Positions 8,176 through 17,313 of a stretch of 64,000 nt of DNA are shown piece after piece. The notes below the pieces were generated by a model, which searched no databases, had not been told where the DNA came from, and saw only the letters and a list, made by a program, of their open reading frames with translations. The position numbers and the translations under genes were made by a program. The DNA lies in contig NZ_FMXM01000002.1 in the NCBI RefSeq assembly GCF_900103325.1, forward strand, positions 1 through 64,000. Reading direction: 5' to 3'. This DNA comes from Mesorhizobium qingshengii. GTDB taxonomy: Bacteria > Pseudomonadota > Alphaproteobacteria > Rhizobiales > Rhizobiaceae. Numbering within the stretch: position 1 is the stretch's first letter; each line of letters starts with the position of its first letter.

Positions 8176-10169
8176 AGTGGAGGGTCATCGGGGTACACGT
8201 CGGTCAGCGCGCGCTGCATCACATACTCATCATCGATCATGATCGCAAATCGATTGCCGTCGAATGTCACGCGCATACGAAACGGTTTTCCCCACACGAC
8301 CTTGTCGGCCACATTGGTCCAGATCGCATCGTAAAGTTCCTCAAAGCCGAGCCGCTTGATAAACACCGAAATCGAAGCGCCGGGATAGACGTCGTCCAAC
8401 CAGGTCGTGACACAAACGTAGTTGTCCTTGTCTTGCCAGAACAGCAATCCCGCACGGCCACGCTGATCTTGTCCCCGACACTCCCCCGGGGGCTCAATCG
8501 TAACCTCGAGATCGCCGAATTGTGGCAAATCCCATGGCAACGAATAGAATGTCCGGCCAGGGTTCGGTTTGTCTACGCTCGCACGCACGCGGGCGCTGCC
8601 CCGTCCGTCGACGTCGATGATTCCTCTGCCGAGCGTCCTTGCCCATCGTCCATTTCCGAATTCCGTCGCGCGGTTTTCGAGTTCGCCGGCAAAACCGGCA
8701 AAATCGTCGGCGTAGGACAGTCGTCTTCCGAGTTGGTAGCAATGCTTCTCCAGAGGCGTCACGAATGGGATGGGAACCTCGTCCGGATGAGCCTCGAAGC
8801 TATGCCACCGGAGCTCGCTGCCGACGCTTTTCCAGATACCTACCCCGCTGGCATTCTCCACGGATTCGACACCGGGGTTCGCTTCGAAAAGTCGAGCCCC
8901 GTCCAGAAAGCAGTTCACCTGGCCATCCCAGTCCAGAATCTGGACCGAATGGCTGCAGCCCTCTCGCAAGGCGAACTCTGAACTCTTCGCGATCGTAATT
9001 TCTTCGCCGGATTGCTTGCTGACGAGACTGCACCCGAGCGCCGAAAGTTTCAGCAGCCAGAAATTGTCGGCGTCGCGAAACCGCCACACAAGACCGCATT
9101 CGCCCGAGACTCCATCGGTCCGGACCAATCCATGGATCAGCCCCGAAGGGCGACCGGGATCGACGATGGAGATATTCGCGCCACCGTCTCGCAAGCCGCG
9201 CCAACGGCCACCGATTACGGCGGACTGTCCCGGCACTCCAACGTCGCGTGCATCGGCGGCGTGGGCGAGTCCGAACTCTGTGGAGAAATCCGGTATCCTG
9301 CCGATTTGAATCGCCTGGACGCGTGTATCGACCCGAAACCCGATCTGCCCAAGTGCGGCTTGATGAACACCTGCAAAGAGCTCTTCGTCCTTGTTGAAGG
9401 GATCGATCGCGATCGGACGCATCATCGGGAATGCCGCAACGCCGACCGCGTTTTGGTCGGCCGCCGCATAATAGATGGCGCCCTGTTCCCGCAATGCGAC
9501 GACATAGTAGATATGGACGTTCTTTAGGCGCCGAAACGCGCTCAGGCAACGGTTTCCGACACGGGCCCAAAGCTCGCCGTTTTCACCTTCGGCGGCGTGA
9601 ACAACAATGCCGCAGCCGTCTTCGAGCGGATTGACCGGGGCTTCGCTGCGGAACCAGCCGACAGCCAAATTCTCGTTGATGTTCGGGCCTCGGTAGGTCC
9701 TGGACGTGCTAAGTGCCCACCAACAAAACCGACGCAGGGTGAGCCTCTTTCGCGGCGAACGTATCAAGGCAATCATACGGCTGGGCCACGGATCGATCCC
9801 AGGCCCCCGAAGCCAACGGTAAAAGCGCCTGGCGATGTCGTCAGGCAGCGGTGACCCCTGCGAAGTGTTGTGTCCGTTGGTTACCGAGACCAGCAGCACC
9901 AGGCCGGCTTCCCGCTGAAACGGACCGTACGCAATTCCTTGCCGGCCCCAGCCCGGTCTGACAAGTGGTTGAAACCGCAAGGCGCCGTGATCGATCGCAA
10001 CCTGCCGCTCGATGTCGCATCCCCGCCTGACGCCCCCCTTCGTTGCGTGGGTCCCGATCACCGTGCCGCGCGCGCGGTTGTCCTCAAAATTGTCGACGAC
10101 TATCACCTCCGGCAGGGCGTGGTCGGTCTTGACTTCTTCCCCCGGCTCCAACCAGTCATGACGTTGCAA
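8088..10169 (-). CDS. Large uncharacterised protein with two LamG/concanavalin-like modules
   Basis: A 693-residue protein I do not recognise as a named family. No signal peptide or membrane helix is obvious. The N-terminal third contains a basic stretch (SRMIALIRSPRKRLTLRRF) followed by a glycan-domain-like region. Two similar beta-rich segments follow: about 365-475 (GLVWRFRDADNFWLLKL, later VNCFLDGARLFEA and GVGIWKS) and about 570-693 (GLLFWQDKDNYVCVTTW, later FAIMIDDEYV and LRVGLAVNWEW). This repeated order of 'GLxFxxxDxxN(F/Y)', a buried strand, a ligand strand and 'GVGxW/GLAVNW' is the pattern of concanavalin-like sandwiches such as DUF1080/LamG. It is last in a minus-strand operon after the deacetylase and FkbM genes (10-base gap). 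A polysaccharide-binding or processing role is inference only. Confidence 0.7.
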   Translation of the reverse strand: MQRHDWLEPGEEVKTDHALPEVIVVDNFEDNRARGTVIGTHATKGGVRRGCDIERQVAIDHGALRFQPLVRPGWGRQGIAYGPFQREAGLVLLVSVTNGHNTSQGSPLPDDIARRFYRWLRGPGIDPWPSRMIALIRSPRKRLTLRRFCWWALSTSRTYRGPNINENLAVGWFRSEAPVNPLEDGCGIVVHAAEGENGELWARVGNRCLSAFRRLKNVHIYYVVALREQGAIYYAAADQNAVGVAAFPMMRPIAIDPFNKDEELFAGVHQAALGQIGFRVDTRVQAIQIGRIPDFSTEFGLAHAADARDVGVPGQSAVIGGRWRGLRDGGANISIVDPGRPSGLIHGLVRTDGVSGECGLVWRFRDADNFWLLKLSALGCSLVSKQSGEEITIAKSSEFALREGCSHSVQILDWDGQVNCFLDGARLFEANPGVESVENASGVGIWKSVGSELRWHSFEAHPDEVPIPFVTPLEKHCYQLGRRLSYADDFAGFAGELENRATEFGNGRWARTLGRGIIDVDGRGSARVRASVDKPNPGRTFYSLPWDLPQFGDLEVTIEPPGECRGQDQRGRAGLLFWQDKDNYVCVTTWLDDVYPGASISVFIKRLGFEELYDAIWTNVADKVVWGKPFRMRVTFDGNRFAIMIDDEYVMQRALTDVYPDDPPLQILRVGLAVNWEWGDDTGSVFTSFKARR

Positions 10170-10179
10170 GAAGATACCC

Positions 10180-10998
10180 TCACATCGTCATCGGCTGGGC
10201 TAGCAGATGCGAAACCTGCCAGCCGTCATTGGCGTATGCCAGAGGCAAGGGTGATGTGATGTACCCGACAGAGGCCAGGAAGTCGGTAATCTCACGTGCC
10301 TTTCGATCGGCGCCCGCCTTGGTCGCGTCATCTATCTCGCAGATTATCTTCGGGCGATGCGTGTTCAACGTCGCCACCATCCCACGAAAAACATCCATTT
10401 CCGCGCCTTCGACATCGACCTTGACCAGGCTCGGCGGTCTGAGACCGTGTTCGGCGATGGACGCATCGATCGTGGTCATCCTGACCTCGAGGCGTCCGTT
10501 CATGTCCGGTGGCATGGATACGGTGGCGAGCGTCGCACCTCCGAGATGGCGAGCCAGCAGCAACTCGGCGTGCCCGGTCTTCGAGCCGACTGCATCTGCG
10601 AAAACGTGAAGCCAGCCCAATCCGTTGGCATCACGGCTGCGTTCGATTGCAGAGGCATTGCGAGGGACCGGCTCGTAGGCATAGACTTGGCCGTCCGGGC
10701 CGACCCGTCGCGCGGCGATCAGCGAAAAGAAACCGATGTTGGCGCCGATATCGTAGAACACGTCACCTGCCGACAGGTGCGATGCAATCGTCTCCTGCAC
10801 GGGAAGCTCGTACGTCCCCCTGGCAAAATCGGGATCCGCGCCCCGCGAAAATATCTTCAGGCCTGCGGCTTCTCCCTCGGCAATTGTCGGCATGCCGGAC
10901 AAGGCATCGTGAATCTTCGTCGCCAGTCTCAAGACCATTCTCCACGAATGCACCCAGGAACCCGAACATGGCAGAATGAATGGCCGCGTTCGAGTCAT
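10180..10998 (-). CDS. FkbM family SAM-dependent methyltransferase
   Basis: A 272-residue methyltransferase of the FkbM family, which usually O-methylates sugars in polysaccharides or natural products. The SAM-binding motif VFYDIGANIGFFSL and the downstream acidic motif SLVKVDVEGAEMDVF are both clear, as is the FkbM ending CEIDD. An alternative start is the internal ATG at 10938 (MVLRLATKIHDAL), which removes 20 residues that look unconserved but has a poorer ribosome-binding site. It lies between the PIG-L deacetylase (81-base gap) and the large LamG-like gene (10-base gap), suggesting co-transcription and a role in decorating the same glycan. Confidence 0.88.
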   Translation of the reverse strand: MTRTRPFILPCSGSWVHSWRMVLRLATKIHDALSGMPTIAEGEAAGLKIFSRGADPDFARGTYELPVQETIASHLSAGDVFYDIGANIGFFSLIAARRVGPDGQVYAYEPVPRNASAIERSRDANGLGWLHVFADAVGSKTGHAELLLARHLGGATLATVSMPPDMNGRLEVRMTTIDASIAEHGLRPPSLVKVDVEGAEMDVFRGMVATLNTHRPKIICEIDDATKAGADRKAREITDFLASVGYITSPLPLAYANDGWQVSHLLAQPMTM

Positions 10999-11079
10999 AC
11001 ATCCGTTGCCCGGGTCATACTTCTGGCGGTGCCCTCCACAACGTCCGCAGGATCGCGTTTGAACGAGACAAGCCGATGT

Positions 11080-11904
11080 TCACGCGTTGAGTTCGTATCG
11101 AGTGAACATTTCATGGTCGCCCAGCAGCCGCTTTACGAAGTCGCCTCCACCTATATCCGCCAGCACAGGCCAATCATCGAGTCCCGCCGGCCGCTCGACC
11201 TGGGATCGGTGCGCCGCCAGCGCGTGGCGTTTTACATCCATCACGTCACCGACATAGGCGATGCAGTTGAACGTCCTGACGCCACGCAGACCCGCAAGGG
11301 TCCGGAGCGTTTGGCGCAGTGCGGCGCGACCGAGTCCGGGCACGTCGCCGCGCAGGCTAACCCAAGGCCACTGGTACCAATACCAGACGGGATATTCGAA
11401 CAAGGTCACGCGCCGGCCATAAATCCGCAGCGCCTCCCTGGCGCCGAGATTGGCGGCAACGTGATCGGACGGTGGTTCTTGCGCGTGTGTGACGAACACG
11501 CTCTGCGGTCGCCATGCATCAAGCAGCGGAGCGATCGCGTTTGCGATCGCTCCGACATGGTCCCTCGCCGTGCCGTCCGGAACACGCAGGAACGTCACGC
11601 GGTCGGCCGACCCACCCAACCGACGAACGGCCTCGACTGCTTCACCTTCCCGAGCAATCCGCAATGACTCCGGGTCAACCCGATCCGAATGAGACGCCGA
11701 CCCGTCGGTAACGAAGACAAATCGGACGTCGGCGCCAGAGCTGAGTTTCTTGCTGGCGACGCCTCCGCACCCCAACGTCTCATCATCGGGGTGCGGTGCA
11801 ATGATGACCGCTGACGCCCGCCAGTCCGCTACATCGAATGGATGAGACCCCTTAAGCATCGCCCTATCGAGCATAGCGCCAATCGTATGCCTGAAGTCAC
11901 GCAT
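11080..11904 (-). CDS. PIG-L/LmbE family N-deacetylase
   Basis: A 274-residue metal-dependent deacetylase of the LmbE-like family, which removes N-acetyl groups from GlcNAc-type sugars in glycolipid, mycothiol or polysaccharide precursors. The signature IIAPHPDDETLGCGG holds the zinc ligands (H, D) and catalytic Asp. The second metal histidine region is THAQEPPSDHVAAN. First gene of the minus-strand trio with FkbM and the LamG-like protein, divergent from rfbF. In context it may expose an amine on a lipid-linked sugar; the substrate is not determinable here. Confidence 0.88.
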   Translation of the reverse strand: MRDFRHTIGAMLDRAMLKGSHPFDVADWRASAVIIAPHPDDETLGCGGVASKKLSSGADVRFVFVTDGSASHSDRVDPESLRIAREGEAVEAVRRLGGSADRVTFLRVPDGTARDHVGAIANAIAPLLDAWRPQSVFVTHAQEPPSDHVAANLGAREALRIYGRRVTLFEYPVWYWYQWPWVSLRGDVPGLGRAALRQTLRTLAGLRGVRTFNCIAYVGDVMDVKRHALAAHRSQVERPAGLDDWPVLADIGGGDFVKRLLGDHEMFTRYELNA

Positions 11905-11989
11905 CCATACTTCCCATCATCCCTTCTTCGGTCTGGTTCAACCCGACAAACGCATGCTAGCAAAACCATAGGGGCAGGGGTGTGAAATA
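11905..11989. promoter_or_regulatory. Divergent promoter region, deacetylase / rfbF
   Basis: An 85-base gap between two head-to-head operons, so both promoters must be here or run into the genes. A purine-rich AGGGG lies about 10 bases before the rfbF ATG. No confident -35/-10 pair or operator is visible. Confidence 0.35.
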
Positions 11990-12760
11990 ATGAAGGTGGG
12001 AATTCTAGCTGGCGGATTGGGTACGCGTCTGGCGGAAGAGACCGAAATCAGGCCAAAGCCAATGGTCGAGATCGGAGCCAAGCCGATTCTATGGCATATA
12101 ATGATGCACTACTACGCCTACGGCCATCGCGAGTTTGCGATCGCCTTGGGATACAAGGGCGAATACATCAAGCGCTGGTTCAGTGACTATGTTGCCTTCG
12201 ACGGCAGTTTGACCGTCAATGCCGGATCGGGAAGCGTCAAGCGCCACTCCAATTCGCTGCCAGACTGGTCCGTCGATCTCGTCGAGACAGGACTGAATAC
12301 GCTCACCGGCGGCCGCATAAAACGGCTGATCGAGTGGATGGGCGACGAGACCGTGATGCTCACCTGGGGTGACGGCGTGTCGGATGTAAATCTCGACGAG
12401 CTGATCGCCTTCCATAGATCGCATGGCAAGCTCGCGACCATGACGGCCGTGCGGCCGCCAGCCCGCTACGGGCACATCGAGTTCGACGGCCATCGCGTCG
12501 TCGACTTCACGGAAAAGCCGCAGGCGTCAGAGGGCTGGATCAATGGCGCCTTCTTCGTGCTCGAACCGGGCATCAAGGACTACATCGACGGAGACGACGT
12601 CATGTTCGAGCATGCTCCCATGCAGCGGCTCGCGACCGACGGCCAGTTGATGGCCTTTCGCCACGAATCTTTTTGGCAATGCATGGACACCATCCGGGAA
12701 AAGCATCTGCTTCAGAAACTGTGGGACGGCGGCAACGCACCTTGGAAAACATGGGATTGA
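11990..12760 (+). CDS. rfbF: Glucose-1-phosphate cytidylyltransferase
   Basis: A 256-residue nucleotidyltransferase making CDP-glucose from CTP and glucose-1-phosphate. The opening MKVGILAGGLGTRLAEET, followed by RPKPMVEIGAKPILWHIM, is the specific RfbF form of the G-G-x-G-T-R-L motif. The metal site TWGDGVSDVN, the substrate motif FTEKPQ and GWINGAFFVLEP also match. Length equals that of known RfbF proteins (about 257). It heads a four-gene plus-strand operon with an SDR and two zinc-ribbon methyltransferases, so it commits flux to a CDP-linked, probably modified hexose. No CDP-glucose 4,6-dehydratase (RfbG) is in the window. Confidence 0.93.
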   Translation: MKVGILAGGLGTRLAEETEIRPKPMVEIGAKPILWHIMMHYYAYGHREFAIALGYKGEYIKRWFSDYVAFDGSLTVNAGSGSVKRHSNSLPDWSVDLVETGLNTLTGGRIKRLIEWMGDETVMLTWGDGVSDVNLDELIAFHRSHGKLATMTAVRPPARYGHIEFDGHRVVDFTEKPQASEGWINGAFFVLEPGIKDYIDGDDVMFEHAPMQRLATDGQLMAFRHESFWQCMDTIREKHLLQKLWDGGNAPWKTWD

Positions 12761-12763
12761 TCG

Positions 12764-13807
12764 ATGAAAGTTCTGGTTACAGGTCACCTTGGCTATATTG
12801 GCTCCGTCCTCACACCGATGCTGCTAGAGCGCGGTCATAACGTCACGGGTCTCGACAGCGACATCTTCCGCTCCTGCACCTTCGTCGGCACGCTGGCCAA
12901 CACGGCGACGATTGAAAAGGACATTCGCGACATCGAGGCCGACGATATCGGCGGCTTTGATGCGATCATCCACCTCGCCGGGCTTTCGAACGATCCGTTG
13001 GGAGACTATCGACCGCATCTTACCGAGGAAATCAACTGCAACGCATCGGTAAGGTTGGCGCAACTCGCCAAGGCGGCCAGCGTGAAGCGCTTCCTCTACG
13101 CGTCATCCTGCAGCAACTACGGCGCCGCCGGCGACAGCTTCCTGGCCGAAGATGCCTCTTTCAACCCGGTTACGCCCTACGGCGTATCGAAGGCGAATGT
13201 GGAGCGCGCGGTCTCGCCGATGGCGGACCAAACGTTCAGCCCGACATTCCTGCGCGCCTCCACCGCCTATGGCCTATCACCTCGCATCCGCTTCGACCTC
13301 GTGGTCAACAACCTGACCGCCTGGGCCTACACGACCGGTCTCGTCTACCTCAAAAGCGACGGGTCGCCATGGCGCCCGATCGTCCATGTCGAGGACATTG
13401 CGCTCGCTTACATCGCCGTTCTCGAAGCCGACCGGGATCTCGTCCACAACGAGGCATTCAATGTTGGCTTGACCACGGAAAACTATCAGATCCGTGAGAT
13501 CGCGGCCCTGGTGCAGGCCATCGTTCCCGGCAGCCGTGTGGAATTCGCCCCAGACGCGGGGCCCGACAAGCGGTGCTATCGCGTCGACTGTTCCTATATC
13601 GGGCGCCGGTTGCACGGGTTCAAACCGCAATGGACGGCGCGGCGCGGCATCGAGCAACTCTACGACACGTTCCGCGCCGCGAGCCTGACGCTGGAAGACT
13701 TCGAGGGCGAACGCTTCAAGCGCATCGCCCATGTTCAGAAGTTGATCCGTGACGGCGAGCTGGACGGCGACCTGCGTCGCATGCCGCAATTGGCGATGGC
13801 GGTTTAA
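12764..13807 (+). CDS. Extended SDR, NAD-dependent sugar-nucleotide epimerase/dehydratase/reductase
   Basis: A 347-residue extended short-chain dehydrogenase. The NAD motif is GHLGYIGS near the N-terminus. The downstream DAIIHLAGLSNDP strand and the catalytic set SSCSNYGAAG (Ser) and TPYGVSKANVE (Tyr-x3-Lys) are intact. Starts 3 bases after rfbF, so it very likely acts on a CDP-hexose made by that enzyme or on the keto-sugar used by the methyltransferases downstream. It lacks the features of RfbG, so I do not call it CDP-glucose 4,6-dehydratase; 4-ketoreductase or epimerase activity is possible. Confidence 0.88.
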   Translation: MKVLVTGHLGYIGSVLTPMLLERGHNVTGLDSDIFRSCTFVGTLANTATIEKDIRDIEADDIGGFDAIIHLAGLSNDPLGDYRPHLTEEINCNASVRLAQLAKAASVKRFLYASSCSNYGAAGDSFLAEDASFNPVTPYGVSKANVERAVSPMADQTFSPTFLRASTAYGLSPRIRFDLVVNNLTAWAYTTGLVYLKSDGSPWRPIVHVEDIALAYIAVLEADRDLVHNEAFNVGLTTENYQIREIAALVQAIVPGSRVEFAPDAGPDKRCYRVDCSYIGRRLHGFKPQWTARRGIEQLYDTFRAASLTLEDFEGERFKRIAHVQKLIRDGELDGDLRRMPQLAMAV

Positions 13808-13827
13808 CCAAATCAAGGGTGGGACCC

Positions 13828-15081
13828 ATGACCATGATGATCGCTGGCACAGCATCCGTCACCGAGCATACCTGCCGGTCCTGTGGCGGAAGTCACATCG
13901 ACACGTTCCTGAAGCTCGGCAGGACGCCTCTTGCCGATCGGCTCACGTCGGCCTCCGACAATGGCGAGCAAGAGCCGGCCTTTCCCCTCAATGTCGCCTT
14001 CTGCCGTGATTGCAGCCTGGTGCAGATCACCGAGACCGTGAACCCGAGGATCCTGTTTGCCGACGCCTATCCCTATTATTCGTCGTTCTCGCAGGCATTG
14101 CTGCGACACTCGCGAGACAACGTGCTCGATCTGATCGAACGCCGAGGATTGAAGGCCGACAGCTTCGTCATCGAACTGGCGAGCAATGACGGCTACCTGC
14201 TGAAGAACTATGTCGAGGCGGGTATTCAGGTGCTGGGCATCGATCCAGCCGATGGGCCAGCCGCCGCCGCCGGCAAGATCGGCGTACCGACGCATCTCGC
14301 CTTCTTCACCCGCGAACTGGCCGAGACCCTTCGCAATGAAGGTGTACAGGCCGACGTCATTCACGCAAACAACGTGCTTGCGCACGTGGCCGACACCAAT
14401 GGGTTTGTCGCCGGCGTTGCGCGGCTGCTCAAGGACGACGGCGTCGCGGTGATCGAGGCGCCTTATGTCGAGCCGATGATCGAGCATTGCGAATTCGACA
14501 CGATCTACCACGAACATCTGTGTTATTTTTCGGTGACGGCATTGGACAAGCTGTTCCGCAGGCACTGCCTCTATCTCAATGAGATAAAACACCTGGCGAT
14601 CCATGGAGGCTCTTTGCGCCTCTATGTCGAGAAGCTGGAGCGCGTCGGAGCGAGCGTGCTAGATCAGCTCGAACACGAAAAATCGCGCGGTATCGACGCC
14701 ATCGATTACTATCGCGATTTTTCCACAACGGTCGACAAGTTGAAGGTCGAGCTTTCCGGGCTGCTGCGACGGCTGAAAGCCGATGGCGCCACGATCGCGG
14801 CCTATGGAGCGGCGGCAAAGGGAGCCACCCTCATCAATACCGTCGGCATCGGACGCGACCTCATCGATTTCGTCGTCGACCGCAATACCCATAAGCAGGG
14901 CAAGTGCATGCCAGGCCAGAGAATTCCCATCCGTCCCACCGAAGCGTTGCTGGAGGCGCAGCCGGACTATGTTCTCGTCCTGGCCTGGAACTTCATCGAT
15001 GAGATAATGGCGCAACAGTCGGAATATCGAGCCCGGGGCGGCAAGTTCATCGTCCCGGTGCCGACCCCTCGGATCGTGTGA
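13828..15081 (+). CDS. Zinc-ribbon sugar C-methyltransferase (Methyltransf_13/_14 architecture)
   Basis: A 417-residue methyltransferase with three parts. An N-terminal zinc-binding module has C-x2-C pairs (CRSCGG and CRDCSLVQ). The SAM-binding domain follows (FVIELASNDGYLLKNY, and IHANNVLAHVAD), with the active-site DTIYHEHLCYF motif. A C-terminal domain carries IAAYGAAAKGATLIN and the DRNTHKQGK loop. This is the architecture of TylC3/NovU-type sugar C-methyltransferases acting on NDP-4-keto-6-deoxyhexoses. I chose the ATG at 13828, preceded by AAGGGTGGG, over the GTG at 13819. Third in the rfbF operon; it supports synthesis of a branched (C-methyl) CDP-sugar. Confidence 0.87.
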   Translation: MTMMIAGTASVTEHTCRSCGGSHIDTFLKLGRTPLADRLTSASDNGEQEPAFPLNVAFCRDCSLVQITETVNPRILFADAYPYYSSFSQALLRHSRDNVLDLIERRGLKADSFVIELASNDGYLLKNYVEAGIQVLGIDPADGPAAAAGKIGVPTHLAFFTRELAETLRNEGVQADVIHANNVLAHVADTNGFVAGVARLLKDDGVAVIEAPYVEPMIEHCEFDTIYHEHLCYFSVTALDKLFRRHCLYLNEIKHLAIHGGSLRLYVEKLERVGASVLDQLEHEKSRGIDAIDYYRDFSTTVDKLKVELSGLLRRLKADGATIAAYGAAAKGATLINTVGIGRDLIDFVVDRNTHKQGKCMPGQRIPIRPTEALLEAQPDYVLVLAWNFIDEIMAQQSEYRARGGKFIVPVPTPRIV

Positions 15082-16298
15082 CCATGGGAGAACAAAGCGC
15101 GGCCCGCGACGCAGCCGGTGGATCGGCGACGGACGCCATGCACCTTCGCACCGACTGTCCGGTCTGCGCGCAGCGGGACTTGCTGCATTCCGTCTCCTTC
15201 GAAGCCTTGCCCGTGTCGTGCAACTCGCTACACGCTGACGCAGGCTCGGCCGTCGCCGCACAGACCGGCCAGTTCACCCTCGCCTTCTGTCGCACTTGCG
15301 AACATTTTTTCAACGCGGCGTTTGAAGACGACCGGATCGGCTACACTCCAGATTACGAGAATTCCCTGCACTTCTCGCCACGTTTCGTGACCTTCGTGGA
15401 AGACCTCGCGGATCGCCTGTCCGTCGCATACGCGCTCGACGGAAAACTGGCCGTGGACATCGGCTGCGGCAAGGGCGACTTCCTCAAGCGGCTTTGCTCG
15501 ACCAGCGGCGCCAGGGGCATTGGATTCGATAGGAGCTACGAAGACAATCGTGGCGAGAAAATCGCCGGCGTGGAATTCATAAACGACTGGTTCGGCGATG
15601 CCTATCCAGACGTCAGCCCCGACTTCGTTTCCTGCCGCCACGTCCTGGAACACATAGCCAACCCAGTTGCCTTCCTGGAAGGGCTTCGTTCCCATCCAGG
15701 TGTTGGATCGAACACGGTCTTCTACATCGAAGTGCCCAATGCCCTCTATACGCTGCGCGACATGGGTATCTGGGATCTGATCTACGAGCACGTGTCCTAC
15801 TTTACACCGCATTCACTGCGTGTAGCCATGGAGACCTCTGGCTTCGAAGTGCTGAACGAAGGAGCATCGTACGGCGACCAGTACCTCTTCATCGAAGCAA
15901 GACCTCTCGAGACCCCGATGGCGGTCGATCTCTCGAAATCCGAGAATGTAGATGAGCTGGTCCGCCGCTTCGACCGAACCTATCGCGACAAAGTCACCTG
16001 GTGGCGCGACTATCTGTCAAAACGGAATCCGGAGCAAACGGTCGTCTGGGGTGCGGGATCGAAGGGCATCACCTTCGTCAATGTCGTTCCCGAGGGAGCG
16101 CGGATAAGCGCGCTGGTCGACGTCAACCCGCACAAGCAGGGGCGCTTCGCTCCGGGGTCAGGGACACCCGTGATCGGGCCGGAGTGCCTGCGCGGCAGGC
16201 CCTTGCGGTCGATCATCGTGATGAACCCTCTCTATCGGGACGAGGTCGCCCAGGCTGCCGACAGGCTCGGCCTCGCACCGGAGATCATCGTGGCATGA
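15078..16298 (+). CDS. Zinc-ribbon SAM methyltransferase, C-methyltransferase-like
   Basis: A 406-residue protein of the same three-part design as its upstream neighbour, but a distant paralogue: zinc module CPVCAQRD and CRTCEHFFN, SAM motif LAVDIGCGKGDFLKRL, LEHIANP, the active-site-like LIYEHVSYFTP, and C-terminal VVWGAGSKGITF plus VDVNPHKQGRF. The GTG start overlaps the previous stop (GTGA), with an ATG 6 bases later as alternative. It is closest in the window to the minus-strand methyltransferase at 18297-19517, and shares the ending VIVMNP-(L/I)-YR-(D/N)-EV with it. Its 3' end overlaps the opposite-strand DUF707 gene by 14 bases. The exact methyl acceptor is unknown. Confidence 0.85.
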   Translation: MTMGEQSAARDAAGGSATDAMHLRTDCPVCAQRDLLHSVSFEALPVSCNSLHADAGSAVAAQTGQFTLAFCRTCEHFFNAAFEDDRIGYTPDYENSLHFSPRFVTFVEDLADRLSVAYALDGKLAVDIGCGKGDFLKRLCSTSGARGIGFDRSYEDNRGEKIAGVEFINDWFGDAYPDVSPDFVSCRHVLEHIANPVAFLEGLRSHPGVGSNTVFYIEVPNALYTLRDMGIWDLIYEHVSYFTPHSLRVAMETSGFEVLNEGASYGDQYLFIEARPLETPMAVDLSKSENVDELVRRFDRTYRDKVTWWRDYLSKRNPEQTVVWGAGSKGITFVNVVPEGARISALVDVNPHKQGRFAPGSGTPVIGPECLRGRPLRSIIVMNPLYRDEVAQAADRLGLAPEIIVA

Positions 16299-17274
16299 CC
16301 GGACGACCCGGACGGCGCGGCTGCATGCCAAGCTTTTCGGCCCCGTCGACGTCGATCCTTTGCAGGTTGATCGGCCTCAGCCAGCAATGTCGCGTGTAGT
16401 CGGTCGCCCGCCGCACGAACTCGGTCCATTTGAGCGGTGTCTTGAACAGCCCCCGCAAAAGCAACAGGGAATTGAGCCCGATAAGAAAGCGGGAGCCGAC
16501 GACTTGCCCGCCCCGGTTGACGGCTGCATAGGTTACGAATCCGCGAAACTCGGCGCCAAATCTCTTCAACACTGCATCGACCTGCGTATCGTAACGTTCG
16601 TTGGCGCGGAAGCCCTGCAGGGTTTTTGTTGTCCCTATCGGCCGCGTGTGCCTTACGACGACGTCGTCGACGATCGCGTACCGAAGCCAGGGGGTATCAT
16701 TCAGGCGGGTCCAAAGAAGATCTATTCCGGTCTCGTAGCCTAACCCGAACAGGACCAGTGCCGATCGCAAGCACCTTGCGCTGAATACTGGGCACATCAT
16801 TTCGACAGTGTTGGTGTAGCGCAGCACATACCGCTTACCGCCCGCCAATGTCGCTGCATAGGAAAAGTAACTGTCCGACGATAAAGATGGCTGAAACAAA
16901 TCAAGGTTATACTTTCTACCTATTTCAAAAAGCCGGTTAATACAATTCTTGTCAGTTTCGATGTCATCATCAATCAAAGCAATGAAATCATACTTCGTCA
17001 GGATTTCCGGGTAGCATTGAAACAAGGCATGATATCCGGCGATCTTGCGCCCCGGCAGAAATACGCTCAATTCGTTCTGGCCTTGGGGAACGCCGGCCTC
17101 ATAGGCGGCGACGAGAAGATCGAAATCGGCTTTGCCCGTGCCCATGACCCAGCCGGCATGCAAAGAGCCGCGCCCTGCCCGTACGATCACCAAATTTCTC
17201 GTGCCCGAGCCCTTCGGCAATTGGCGGGGGGCCGGGACTACCGCAGCGGCGGGCGCCACCAGACGAGGGTTCAT
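16285..17274 (-). CDS. DUF707-like putative glycosyltransferase (GT-A-like)
   Basis: A 329-residue protein. The core NLVIVRAGRGSLHAGWV, then YDFIALIDDDIETDKNCINRLF and TVEMMCPVFSARCLRSAL, match the plan of DUF707 proteins, best known from plants and scattered in bacteria. Their DDD triad (IDDDIE) suggests a GT-A nucleotide-sugar metal site. Later motifs include GYETGIDLLWTRL and YAIVDDVVVRHTRPIG, in which the final His could be a metal ligand. It is the last gene of the GT4-methyltransferase-GT2-DUF707 minus-strand operon, so a sugar transfer role in the EPS pathway is reasonable but unproven. Confidence 0.78.
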   Translation of the reverse strand: MNPRLVAPAAAVVPAPRQLPKGSGTRNLVIVRAGRGSLHAGWVMGTGKADFDLLVAAYEAGVPQGQNELSVFLPGRKIAGYHALFQCYPEILTKYDFIALIDDDIETDKNCINRLFEIGRKYNLDLFQPSLSSDSYFSYAATLAGGKRYVLRYTNTVEMMCPVFSARCLRSALVLFGLGYETGIDLLWTRLNDTPWLRYAIVDDVVVRHTRPIGTTKTLQGFRANERYDTQVDAVLKRFGAEFRGFVTYAAVNRGGQVVGSRFLIGLNSLLLLRGLFKTPLKWTEFVRRATDYTRHCWLRPINLQRIDVDGAEKLGMQPRRPGRPVMPR

Positions 17275-17313
17275 TCAAAGGCTCCCAGTGGCTCCCGGCA
17301 CATGTCGCCTGCT

